NCBI GenBank assembly: GCA_023700885.1
Contig: JAMPYA010000020.1
Span: 1-19,537, forward strand
DNA: 19,537 nt
Reading direction: 5' to 3'
DNA from: Flavobacteriaceae bacterium
Lineage (GTDB): Bacteria > Bacteroidota > Bacteroidia > Flavobacteriales > Flavobacteriaceae
In this document: positions 1-5,914 of the stretch, one piece after another
Layout: each line of letters starts with the position of its first letter
Position numbering within the stretch: position 1 is the stretch's first letter
Position numbers and translations under genes: made by a program
The notes under the pieces: generated by a model
What the model saw: only the letters and a program-made list of their open reading frames with translations
What the model was told of the DNA's origin: nothing
Databases searched by the model: none

Positions 1-625
1 AACTCAATGGTTTTTCACAAGGAATCGTGAGTAATTCATTTTTTAGAATCTTACCATTAGATAATTTAAAATCTTTTCCTTTTTTGATGTGGTGATAATG
101 GCAAACTTCTATTTCAGGATATTTAGCAATTTCTGCCATATTTAAGTGTGATTCTTCTGGAACTTTTTCTTTAAATAGAAATCCGTTGGTATATATTCTA
201 TGTTTTAAAGGAATTGTATCAACTGTTATTTTATCATCTTCAAAAATTAATTCGCTTTTTTTACTTTCCAGCTCATGAAATAGAAGTGGATACTTAGTCC
301 AAGAATTTGATAATTTAAATTGTAAAGTTACAATTTCCTTAATTCCCTTCGGTCCATAAACATGAAGTTCATTTTCTCTATTATACAGATTAAAAGTAGC
401 TAATAAACCTACCAAACCAAAAAAATGATCTCCATGTAGATGTGAAATAAATAGGTGATTTATTTTTGAAAATTTAACTTTGTAAGTTCTTAGCTGAACC
501 TGAGTTCCTTCTCCACAATCAATTAAAAAAGAATGATTTTTAATAGTTAAAAATTGAGCTGTTGGATGTGCAAAAGTGCGGGGTGTAGCAGAATGACAAC
601 CTAAAATAGTGAGTTTTAAACTCAT
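1..625 (-). CDS. rnz: Ribonuclease Z, C-terminus cut by window edge
   Basis: This is the N-terminal 208 residues of a tRNase Z, the metallo-beta-lactamase-fold endonuclease that removes the 3' trailer of tRNA precursors in the cytoplasm. The sequence begins MSLKLTILGCHSATP and carries the zinc-binding motif HLHGDH at residues 62-67, preceded by the GEGTQVQLR segment typical of the family. A later PLKHRIYTNGF segment is consistent with the family's conserved histidine region. The remaining metal ligands would lie in the missing part. The ATG overlaps the stop of the upstream sorting-domain gene as ATGA, so translation is probably coupled and the gene is the last visible member of the pyrR-pyrB operon. 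Identification is firm; only the end is unseen. Confidence 0.93.
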   Translation of the reverse strand, partial: MSLKLTILGCHSATPRTFAHPTAQFLTIKNHSFLIDCGEGTQVQLRTYKVKFSKINHLFISHLHGDHFFGLVGLLATFNLYNRENELHVYGPKGIKEIVTLQFKLSNSWTKYPLLFHELESKKSELIFEDDKITVDTIPLKHRIYTNGFLFKEKVPEESHLNMAEIAKYPEIEVCHYHHIKKGKDFKLSNGKILKNELLTIPCEKPLS

Positions 626-996
626 TTAATAACTAATCTTTTAGAGATTATTTCGCTACTTGTTTGTAAAGAATACAAATACATACCTGGATTTAAGTCG
701 TTTTTGTAGAAATCAAATTGATTTTCACCTTTTTGGGTATTTAATTTGTCAGAAAAGACAGTTTTTCCTAATAGGTTTTTAACCGTAAACGTTACTTCTT
801 GATCTTTATTAGAAATAAAAAATATAGTAGTTTTAACACTAAACGGATTTGGAGAAGCAATTATTTCTGTAATTGTTGGTGGTATTTGAGTTGATGTAAT
901 ACTCCTACTTTCTAATTTTATTGTAGTTAAATTAGTTAAACCAAAAACAAAAGTTGTTGTTAAAAAGATAATAATAAAGAGTATTTTTTTCATCAA
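622..996 (-). CDS. Miniature T9SS type A sorting-domain protein
   Basis: This 124-residue protein has a signal peptide (residues 1-19, basic MMKK then a long hydrophobic core) and, after only about 28 residues, a type A C-terminal sorting domain from SPNPF (48-52) to the end. The domain has the usual beta-rich pattern with PGMYLYSL (103-110) and a terminal K-R-L-V-I-K. Such domains send proteins through the type IX secretion system of Bacteroidota and are removed or anchored at the surface. Here there is essentially no passenger. The gene lies 12 bp after the small unknown gene and overlaps rnz by 4 bp, inside a pyrimidine/tRNA-processing operon. The domain call is strong; what the protein does is unknown. 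Confidence 0.85.
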   Translation of the reverse strand: MMKKILFIIIFLTTTFVFGLTNLTTIKLESRSITSTQIPPTITEIIASPNPFSVKTTIFFISNKDQEVTFTVKNLLGKTVFSDKLNTQKGENQFDFYKNDLNPGMYLYSLQTSSEIISKRLVIK

Positions 997-1008
997 TAAG
1001 CAAATGTT

Positions 1009-1341
1009 TTAAAATCCTAAATCACGTTCAATAGCTTCCATTTCAAGAATATCTTTTGCTTCAGTTAGGGTTGGAGCAACAATTAATTCATCAGGTAACT
1101 CATCAAAATCTATTCCATTTACAATCAAAATAAAAGAAAGTTTCTTGTTTTGATGATTTTCTGATACACTCAAAAATACAAATAATTCTTCTAATTCTAT
1201 GTTAAATTTTTTAGAAATATTTATGATAAGATGTTCATTTTGAAATTCCTGATAATTTTCTTCGAAATTTTTAAAAAATAAATCAAATGAGTTTTCATCA
1301 GATTCAATATAAGTATATAATTTTTTTCTTATAACTTTCAT
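1009..1341 (-). CDS. Conserved small acidic protein, function unknown
   Basis: This 110-residue cytoplasmic-type protein has no signal peptide or membrane segment. It shows alternating predicted strands and helices (LIINISKKFNIE, LSFILIVNG, then PTLTEAKDILEMEAIERDLGF) and many acidic residues in its C-terminal half. The order of elements is loosely reminiscent of a STAS-like fold, but that is a weak inference. As I recall, relatives in Flavobacteriia keep this place between pyrB and rnz and are sometimes labelled ribonuclease Z; there is no HxHxDH motif here to support such a name. Its ATG shares one base with the pyrB stop (TAATG), so it is probably translationally coupled to pyrB. Confidence 0.7.
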   Translation of the reverse strand: MKVIRKKLYTYIESDENSFDLFFKNFEENYQEFQNEHLIINISKKFNIELEELFVFLSVSENHQNKKLSFILIVNGIDFDELPDELIVAPTLTEAKDILEMEAIERDLGF

Positions 1342-2273
1342 TATTTATGTTGAATTTTTTCTGCTAATAAATAAATTACTGCCATTCTAATGGCAACTCC
1401 GTTTTCTACTTGATTTAAAATTACAGAGTGTTCAGAATCAGCAACATCACTTGTAATTTCTACGCCTCTATTAATAGGTCCGGGATGCATTAAAACAATT
1501 TTTTTATCTAAATTATCCAGCATCTTTTTATTGATTCCAAAAAGTTGTGTGTATTCTCGTATCGATGGGAAATAGTTGATATCCATTCGTTCATGTTGTA
1601 CTCTTAAAACATTGGCTACATCACACCATTGCAGTGCTTTTTTTATGTCAGTTTCAACCGTTACACCTAAACTTGTAATATATTTGGGAATGAGTGTTAA
1701 TGGGCCACAAACTTTTACTTGGGCACCTTGTAATTTAAGCGCAAAAATATTTGATAAAGCGACTCTAGAATGTAGTATATCTCCAACAATAACCACTTTT
1801 TTACCAACAACTTCGCCAAGATTTTCTTGAATTGTATAGGAATCTAATAATGCTTGTGTCGGATGTTCATGCGTTCCATCTCCGGCGTTTATAATAGTTG
1901 CTTTAACATTTTTTGATAAAAACACACTGGCACCAACATTTGGATGTCGCATTACAATCATATCAACTTTCATAGAAAGGATATTGTTGGCGGTATCAAT
2001 TAATGTTTCTCCTTTAGAAACGGATGATTGACTTGCAGAAAAATTAATAATGTCAGCAGATAATCTTTTTTCTGCTAATTCAAAAGATAATTTAGTTCTG
2101 GTGCTATTTTCAAAAAATAAATTGGCAATAGTTATATCTCTTAGGGAAGGAACTTTTTTAATGGGTCTATTAATTATTTCCTTAAAATGGGTAGCGGTTT
2201 TAAAAATAAGTTCGATATCATTTTTGTTGAGGTCTTTAATTCCTAATAAATGAGGTACGCTTAATGAATTCAT
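1341..2273 (-). CDS. pyrB: Aspartate carbamoyltransferase catalytic chain
   Basis: PyrB condenses carbamoyl phosphate with L-aspartate to give N-carbamoyl-aspartate, the committed step of de novo pyrimidine synthesis. The 310-residue length is normal for the catalytic chain. Visible active-site elements are the carbamoyl-phosphate motif STRT (57-60), the SVSKGET loop with Lys87, RHPN (109-112), HPTQ (137-140) and the C-terminal MHPGPINRGVE loop. The ATG lies one base after the pyrR stop, and the stop overlaps the next gene's start, so it is an internal cistron of the pyrR operon. No pyrI regulatory-chain gene is in view, which suggests an enzyme without that subunit, but the window cannot prove this. 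Confidence 0.97.
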   Translation of the reverse strand: MNSLSVPHLLGIKDLNKNDIELIFKTATHFKEIINRPIKKVPSLRDITIANLFFENSTRTKLSFELAEKRLSADIINFSASQSSVSKGETLIDTANNILSMKVDMIVMRHPNVGASVFLSKNVKATIINAGDGTHEHPTQALLDSYTIQENLGEVVGKKVVIVGDILHSRVALSNIFALKLQGAQVKVCGPLTLIPKYITSLGVTVETDIKKALQWCDVANVLRVQHERMDINYFPSIREYTQLFGINKKMLDNLDKKIVLMHPGPINRGVEITSDVADSEHSVILNQVENGVAIRMAVIYLLAEKIQHK

Positions 2274-2274
2274 T

Positions 2275-2817
2275 TTAAGTAATATTAGTTATATAAACAA
2301 TATCTTGTTCATCTCTTTCTTTCCAAAAAATCTTTACTTTTTCTTGATTGATAACGTCAACTTGTCTGCCACTATAATCAGGTTGTATAGGTAATTCTCT
2401 ACTAAATCGTCTATCAATTAAAACCATTAATTCGATTGTTTTTGGGCGACCAAATGATTGAATAGCTGTTAAAGCAGCTCTAATACTTCTTCCAGAAAAT
2501 AATACATCATCCATAAAAACCACATTTTTATTTTCAACAACAAAATTGATGGTTGTTTTATTCGCTTCTAAAGGTTTTTCGCTTCGTCTAAAATCATCTC
2601 TATAAAAAGTAATATCGAGTTGACCATATGAAATATCTTTTAATTGATAGTCACTTTTTAAAATTGAAATTAATCTATCGGCAAATAAAACGCCTCTTGG
2701 TTGTAAACCAATTAAAACTGTATTTTCTAAATTTGGGTGATTTTCAATTAATTGACAAGCTAATCGATGTAAAATTATTTGAATTTCTGATGAGTTAATA
2801 AGGATTTTATGACCCAT
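2275..2817 (-). CDS. pyrR: PyrR-type uracil phosphoribosyltransferase / pyrimidine operon regulator
   Basis: This 180-residue type I phosphoribosyltransferase of the PyrR family makes UMP from uracil and PRPP; in Bacillus relatives it also binds pyr mRNA leaders. The PRPP-binding motif VVFMDDVLFSGRS is at residues 99-111. The family N-terminal block (ILHRLACQLIE, then LIGLQPRGV) and the SYGQLDITFYRDD segment are also present. A longer reading starting at TTG 2829 is possible, but ATG 2817 gives the usual family N-terminus (MGHKILINS). It is the first gene of the operon with pyrB. The inferred leader is only about 20 nt, which leaves no space for a classical PyrR attenuator, so RNA-binding regulation is uncertain. 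Confidence 0.93.
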   Translation of the reverse strand: MGHKILINSSEIQIILHRLACQLIENHPNLENTVLIGLQPRGVLFADRLISILKSDYQLKDISYGQLDITFYRDDFRRSEKPLEANKTTINFVVENKNVVFMDDVLFSGRSIRAALTAIQSFGRPKTIELMVLIDRRFSRELPIQPDYSGRQVDVINQEKVKIFWKERDEQDIVYITNIT

Positions 2818-2842
2818 AATTGCTTTCAAATAGTTGATTTTA

Positions 2843-2850
2843 CAAATGTA
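2843..2850 (-). promoter_or_regulatory. Putative -7 promoter box for the pyrR operon
   Basis: Read on the minus strand this is TACATTTG, an exact match to the Bacteroidota -7 consensus TAnnTTTG. It lies 25 bases upstream of the chosen pyrR ATG, giving an inferred leader of about 20 nt. No convincing -33 TTG was found at the usual spacing, so the call rests on the -7 box and its position. Confidence 0.5.
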
Positions 2851-2949
2851 ACATTTTTCTGTTAATTAATTTGTTAAAAAGATTTTTCAATTTTATACAG
2901 AGAATTTAATTGAAATTGTATTTTTATTTCAAATTAATATCAATAAATA

Positions 2950-4017
2950 ATGACTGATAATTCTTCTGATGATTACTATAATTCTTTAGATAAATTTGAA
3001 TCTATGTTAAAAACTAATGAGGTTTATTTCTATGATTCTGAGGAGTTTATATATATTATCAATCATTATTTCGAATCTGGAAAAGATAATCTTGCCAATC
3101 AGGCAATTAAATTAGGTTTAACGCAACATCCCAGTTCTTTTGAGTTGAAATTGCTGAAAGCCGAACATTTAATTAATGAAGATAAAACAGATGAAGCTAA
3201 TTTATTGTTAAATGAATTGTATCATATTGAGCCTACTCACGAGCAATTATTTCTGTTAAAAGCTACTATGTACTCTAAGAATTTACAATTTAAGAAAGCA
3301 ATTCAAATGCTTCGAAAAGCATTAAAATTTACTGATGATGAAGCGGAAGTTTTGTTTTTAATTGGCATGGAATTTATGTATCAAGAAGAGTATGATGAGG
3401 CTGAAAAATATTTTAGATTGGTTTTAGAAATAGATGCTGAAGATGATCAAGTTTTAAATAACCTTATTTTTTGTTATGACATTCAAAAACAGCATGGAAT
3501 TGCGGAAGATTTTTTGCTTCAATATATAGAGCATAATCCCTATAGCGAAGTTGCTTGGTTTCAATTAGGAAAACAATATTATGCTCAAAAAAAATATCAA
3601 GAGGCAATAAAAGCATTTGATTATGCAATAGTAATAGAAGATACTTTTGTTGGAGCTTATATTGAAAAAGGAAAAACTTTTGAAAAACTGAAAAAGTATG
3701 ATGATGCTATTTATAATTATACCTTAACCTTAAAATTAGAAGATCCTTCAGCATTTATTTATTATAAAATTGGAAAGTGTAATGAAAGGATTAACGAATC
3801 TGAAAAAGCTATAATTTTTCATAGAAAAGCTATACACGAAGATCCTCTTTTTGAAAAGAGTTGGTTGGCATTAATAAAGTTATTTATTAAAAAGAATCAA
3901 TTTCAAGATGCTTTATTTGTTGTAGAAAATGCCATTGAAATAGATGAACATAATGCTGTATTTAAAAAAAATAAAGAAAAAATCCTCGAACAACTTAATA
4001 AGGATATTTCTTTGTAA
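2950..4017 (+). CDS. TPR-repeat protein, apparently C-terminally shortened
   Basis: This 355-residue soluble protein is built almost entirely of tetratricopeptide repeats. Repeat-like helix pairs are seen at AIQMLRKAL, EAEKYFRLVLEI, EAIKAFDYAIVIEDTF, DAIYNYTLTLKLED and KAIIFHRKAIHEDP, spaced about 34 residues apart. TPR arrays act as protein-binding scaffolds, but the partner cannot be read from the sequence. From memory, the flavobacterial family with this N-terminus (a DYYNSLDKFESMLKTN-like start) runs to roughly 460 residues, with further repeats after the point where this one ends in KEKILEQLNKDISL. The stop lies directly before the decayed region at 4018-4982, so loss of the C-terminal part during that rearrangement is plausible. 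The upstream gap is AT-rich with no clear promoter. Confidence 0.88.
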   Translation: MTDNSSDDYYNSLDKFESMLKTNEVYFYDSEEFIYIINHYFESGKDNLANQAIKLGLTQHPSSFELKLLKAEHLINEDKTDEANLLLNELYHIEPTHEQLFLLKATMYSKNLQFKKAIQMLRKALKFTDDEAEVLFLIGMEFMYQEEYDEAEKYFRLVLEIDAEDDQVLNNLIFCYDIQKQHGIAEDFLLQYIEHNPYSEVAWFQLGKQYYAQKKYQEAIKAFDYAIVIEDTFVGAYIEKGKTFEKLKKYDDAIYNYTLTLKLEDPSAFIYYKIGKCNERINESEKAIIFHRKAIHEDPLFEKSWLALIKLFIKKNQFQDALFVVENAIEIDEHNAVFKKNKEKILEQLNKDISL

Positions 4018-4167
4018 GCAAAAAGCTTTAAGTTATGCTTCATTGTAAAAATACAGCCGACCGCATAATTAAGCGAAGCGAATCACGAACACCAAAATCA
4101 ACCCAACCTAAACACAGAATTTGTAAAGCAACTAGCGGAGAAATTAGGCTTAACTTTTGTTGCGGAA

Positions 4168-4228
4168 CGTCATCGCGAACGCAGTGAAGCAATCTCAACA
4201 AAAGACTGCTTCGTTCCTCGCAGTGACG
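4168..4228. repeat. Imperfect 61-bp hairpin repeat of 'cattgcgag-gaagcaatc' type
   Basis: The left arm (4168-4196, with CGTCATCGCGA...GAAGCAATCT) and right arm (4201-4228, reverse complement CGTCACTGCGAGGAACGAAG) form an imperfect inverted repeat around a 4-base loop. This word class recurs as dispersed palindromes in Bacteroidota and in some Rickettsiales genomes (from memory). Here it sits inside the R-M remnant and is open in that gene's frame, adding about 20 residues (RHRERSEAIS...VPRSDG) between two conserved blocks. It also creates a spurious minus-strand reading frame containing HCEERSS. Confidence 0.7.
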
Positions 4229-4356
4229 GTGATAGTGTGAGTTTTGCACCAATCGACATTTTAGATTAACATCTATGCAGTTTTACATTCGCCAACGTAC
4301 CGAGAGAAATACAAAGAATTTTTAAAAATTGATTTTCCGAGAGTGCCCTTTCCAAA

Positions 4357-4389
4357 AGATTTGTCAACTTTTCAAAAGTTGACAAATCT
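4357..4389. repeat. Perfect 33-bp palindrome within the R-M remnant
   Basis: A 16-base arm (AGATTTGTCAACTTTT) and its exact reverse complement flank a single central C. It lies in frame in the type ISP remnant, encoding roughly the DLSTFQKLTNL segment. It shares the core TTTGTCAA with the palindrome at 4491-4521, and both are followed within a few bases by AATCTAGG. Confidence 0.85.
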
Positions 4390-4490
4390 AGGTTCTCAAA
4401 TACGACAAATACATTTATTAGAAAGTCCAACTGTTGAGAAATACATCACGCAATATCCAATAGACGGCGATAATGTGGTGGTAAAACCAA

Positions 4491-4521
4491 CCTTTGTCAA
4501 AGTTTTAAACTTTGACAAAGG
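4491..4521. repeat. Perfect 31-bp palindrome within the R-M remnant
   Basis: A 15-base arm (CCTTTGTCAAAGTTT) and its exact reverse complement flank one T. It is read in frame as TFVKVLNFDKG, in the variable stretch between the PIDGDNVVVKP and GKVYIND blocks. The core TTTGTCAA and the downstream AATCTAGG match the palindrome at 4357-4389, which suggests two members of one small palindromic family. Confidence 0.85.
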
Positions 4522-4958
4522 TAATCTAGGAAAAGTGTACATCAACGATATACAGTATTTCGACAGTGTGCCTCAAATCGCTTGGGATTTTTATATTCCT
4601 GGTATTGGCTTTACAAAATTATTTGGGTTAATCAATCAACTTGGGAAGATTGGGCTAATTGGTTTTTTGTTACTTGTGGAGTTCACTTTTTCATAATTGA
4701 CTTTGTGTTTCAAACAAACATTGGTGCGTATAGACAGCTTAGTGTTCCAAACCGCCACCTTCGGGTAGCTGAAAACGCAGTAAGTAGTAGGTTTGAAAGT
4801 TTAAAGTTTTTAAAATTGGATAATTTGAAAATTAAAAAAATGGCTTATAAGTTGAATCTTTAAATTTTTCATTGTTTATTTATTTATTTCTCAATTCTCA
4901 ATTCTTTTAAAACCATTTTCATTATTAATTTTTCATTTTTAATTGTTCATTAAAACAG

Positions 4959-4966
4959 TACATTTG
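4959..4966 (+). promoter_or_regulatory. Putative -7 promoter box for the DUF368-aroE run
   Basis: TACATTTG fits TAnnTTTG exactly and ends 16 bases before the ATG of the first DUF368 gene, giving an inferred leader of about 12 nt. The nearest upstream TTG (4943-4945) is spaced only 13 bases away, shorter than usual. Confidence 0.45.
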
Positions 4967-4982
4967 TTTTAAAAAAATTAAA

Positions 4983-5912
4983 ATGTTAACACGAACGATA
5001 AAAGACTATTTTATTATAACACTAAAAGGAATTGCAATGGGTGCAGCCGATGTTGTTCCAGGAGTTTCTGGCGGAACTATTGCTTTTATTTCTGGTATTT
5101 ATGAAGAATTATTAGAATCAATAAGCTCATTTAATCTTGGATTGATACAAATTTTTAAAGAAGGAGGAATTGAAAAAGTTTGGAAAGCTATCAATGGCAA
5201 TTTTTTAGTTTCGTTATTGTCAGGAATATTTATCAGTATATTCTCATTGGCAAAATCGATTTCATGGCTTTTAGAAAATAAACCGATTCTTGTTTGGTCA
5301 TTTTTCTTTGGATTGGTTTTGGCAAGTATATTTTTTGTTGGAAAACAAATTGCTCAATGGAATTATAAAATTTTTATTGGACTTATTATAGGTGCCATAT
5401 TTGCCTATTTTATTACAATTCTAAGACCAATGGTTACCGAAAGTTCCTCAAGTATTTTTTATTTTTTTGCCGGTGCTCTAGCCATCATTGCTATGATATT
5501 ACCAGGTATTTCAGGATCTTTTATCTTAGTGCTATTAGGGGCTTATAAGCCAATCTTACAAGCAATTCATGTAAAAAATTTCCAATTACTTTTTATTTTT
5601 GCAGCTGGTGCAGTTATTGGATTACTCAGTTTCTCACGCGTATTGAATTGGCTTTTTAATCATTATAAAAATTTAACTTTAGCAGTTTTAACCGGATTTT
5701 TAATTGGTTCGCTCAATAAAATTTGGCCTTGGAAAGAAGTATTAGCATCTAAAGAAATAGATGGAAAGATAATTGTATTAAATGAACAAAGTATCTCACC
5801 TTTTAATTATGCCGGTGATAATCAACTTTTTTATGCATTGGTTTTAGCTTTATTTGGTTTTTTACTTATATTAACACTTGAAAAATTAGCTACAGTAAAA
5901 TCCAAACACTAA
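4983..5912 (+). CDS. DUF368 / PopT-type undecaprenyl phosphate translocase, copy 1
   Basis: This 309-residue polytopic membrane protein belongs to the DUF368 family, members of which have been shown in other bacteria to return undecaprenyl phosphate (the lipid carrier for peptidoglycan and surface glycans) across the cytoplasmic membrane. The family's duplicated signature is present as GAADVVPGVSGG (20-31) and ILPGISGSF (172-180), each next to hydrophobic helices, consistent with an internally repeated fold. The ATG at 4983 gives the usual N-terminus (RTIKDYFIITLKGIAMG). A second, divergent copy starts 2 bases after its stop, so the two are surely cotranscribed. Family call is secure; the transport role is by homology. 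Confidence 0.93.
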   Translation: MLTRTIKDYFIITLKGIAMGAADVVPGVSGGTIAFISGIYEELLESISSFNLGLIQIFKEGGIEKVWKAINGNFLVSLLSGIFISIFSLAKSISWLLENKPILVWSFFFGLVLASIFFVGKQIAQWNYKIFIGLIIGAIFAYFITILRPMVTESSSSIFYFFAGALAIIAMILPGISGSFILVLLGAYKPILQAIHVKNFQLLFIFAAGAVIGLLSFSRVLNWLFNHYKNLTLAVLTGFLIGSLNKIWPWKEVLASKEIDGKIIVLNEQSISPFNYAGDNQLFYALVLALFGFLLILTLEKLATVKSKH

Positions 5913-5914
5913 TA

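Larger units (their letters stand above)
4096..4605 (+). pseudogene. Remnant of type ISP restriction-modification enzyme (C-terminal part)
   Basis: Frame-by-frame reading recovers the C-terminal region of a type ISP (single-chain) restriction-modification protein. It runs NPNLNTEFVKQLAEKLGL, then FAPIDILDY, then IYAVLHSPTYREKYKEFL, then LLESPTVEKYITQYPIDG and finally VYINDIQYFDSVPQIAW, an order I recognise from the target-recognition part of these enzymes. The methyltransferase and nuclease parts are absent. One extra base around 4267-4269 turns an expected Tyr codon into TAA and shifts the frame; after about 4605 the homology stops. A GTG-initiated stretch from 4343 stays open but is only the end of this gene. 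It is inactive as it stands and implies a past R-M locus between the TPR gene and the DUF368 genes. Confidence 0.75.
4018..4982. other. Decayed region: R-M pseudogene, palindromes, AT-rich filler
   Basis: This is the only gap of more than 300 bases without an intact gene. In order it holds: an unassigned 80-base lead-in with a GCGAAGCGAATCACGAAC-type stretch; a type ISP restriction-modification remnant (4096-4605) carrying a 61-bp hairpin and two perfect palindromes; a stretch at about 4606-4860 that I cannot assign, whose overlapping short reading frames show no domain I recognise; and an AT-rich tail with repeated CAATTCT and ATTTTTCATT words leading to the promoter of the first DUF368 gene. 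Its base composition is visibly less AT-rich than the flanks between about 4040 and 4800. Confidence 0.75.

Noticed and set aside
1576..1830. Plus-strand frame inside pyrB
   Set aside because: Opposite-strand shadow of a well-defined enzyme gene; no motif or start signal of its own. The same applies to 2050-2253.
2910..2932. Small inverted repeat TTGAAAT...ATTTCAA upstream of the TPR gene as an operator
   Set aside because: Seven-base arms in very AT-rich DNA are expected by chance; no second copy or associated regulator was seen.
4040..4252. Minus-strand reading frame of 70 codons (contains HCEERSS)
   Set aside because: It is the reverse reading of the hairpin repeat and the R-M remnant; the HCEERSS motif is a known artefact of this repeat type, not a protein.
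4343..4696. GTG-initiated 117-codon frame as an independent gene
   Set aside because: Homology to the type ISP C-terminal region continues upstream of the GTG and across a frameshift, so it is the tail of a broken gene.
4870..4958. Repeated CAATTCT/ATTTTTCATT words as a direct-repeat array
   Set aside because: Repeats are short, irregular and low in complexity; they look like AT-rich filler and not a CRISPR or iteron array.
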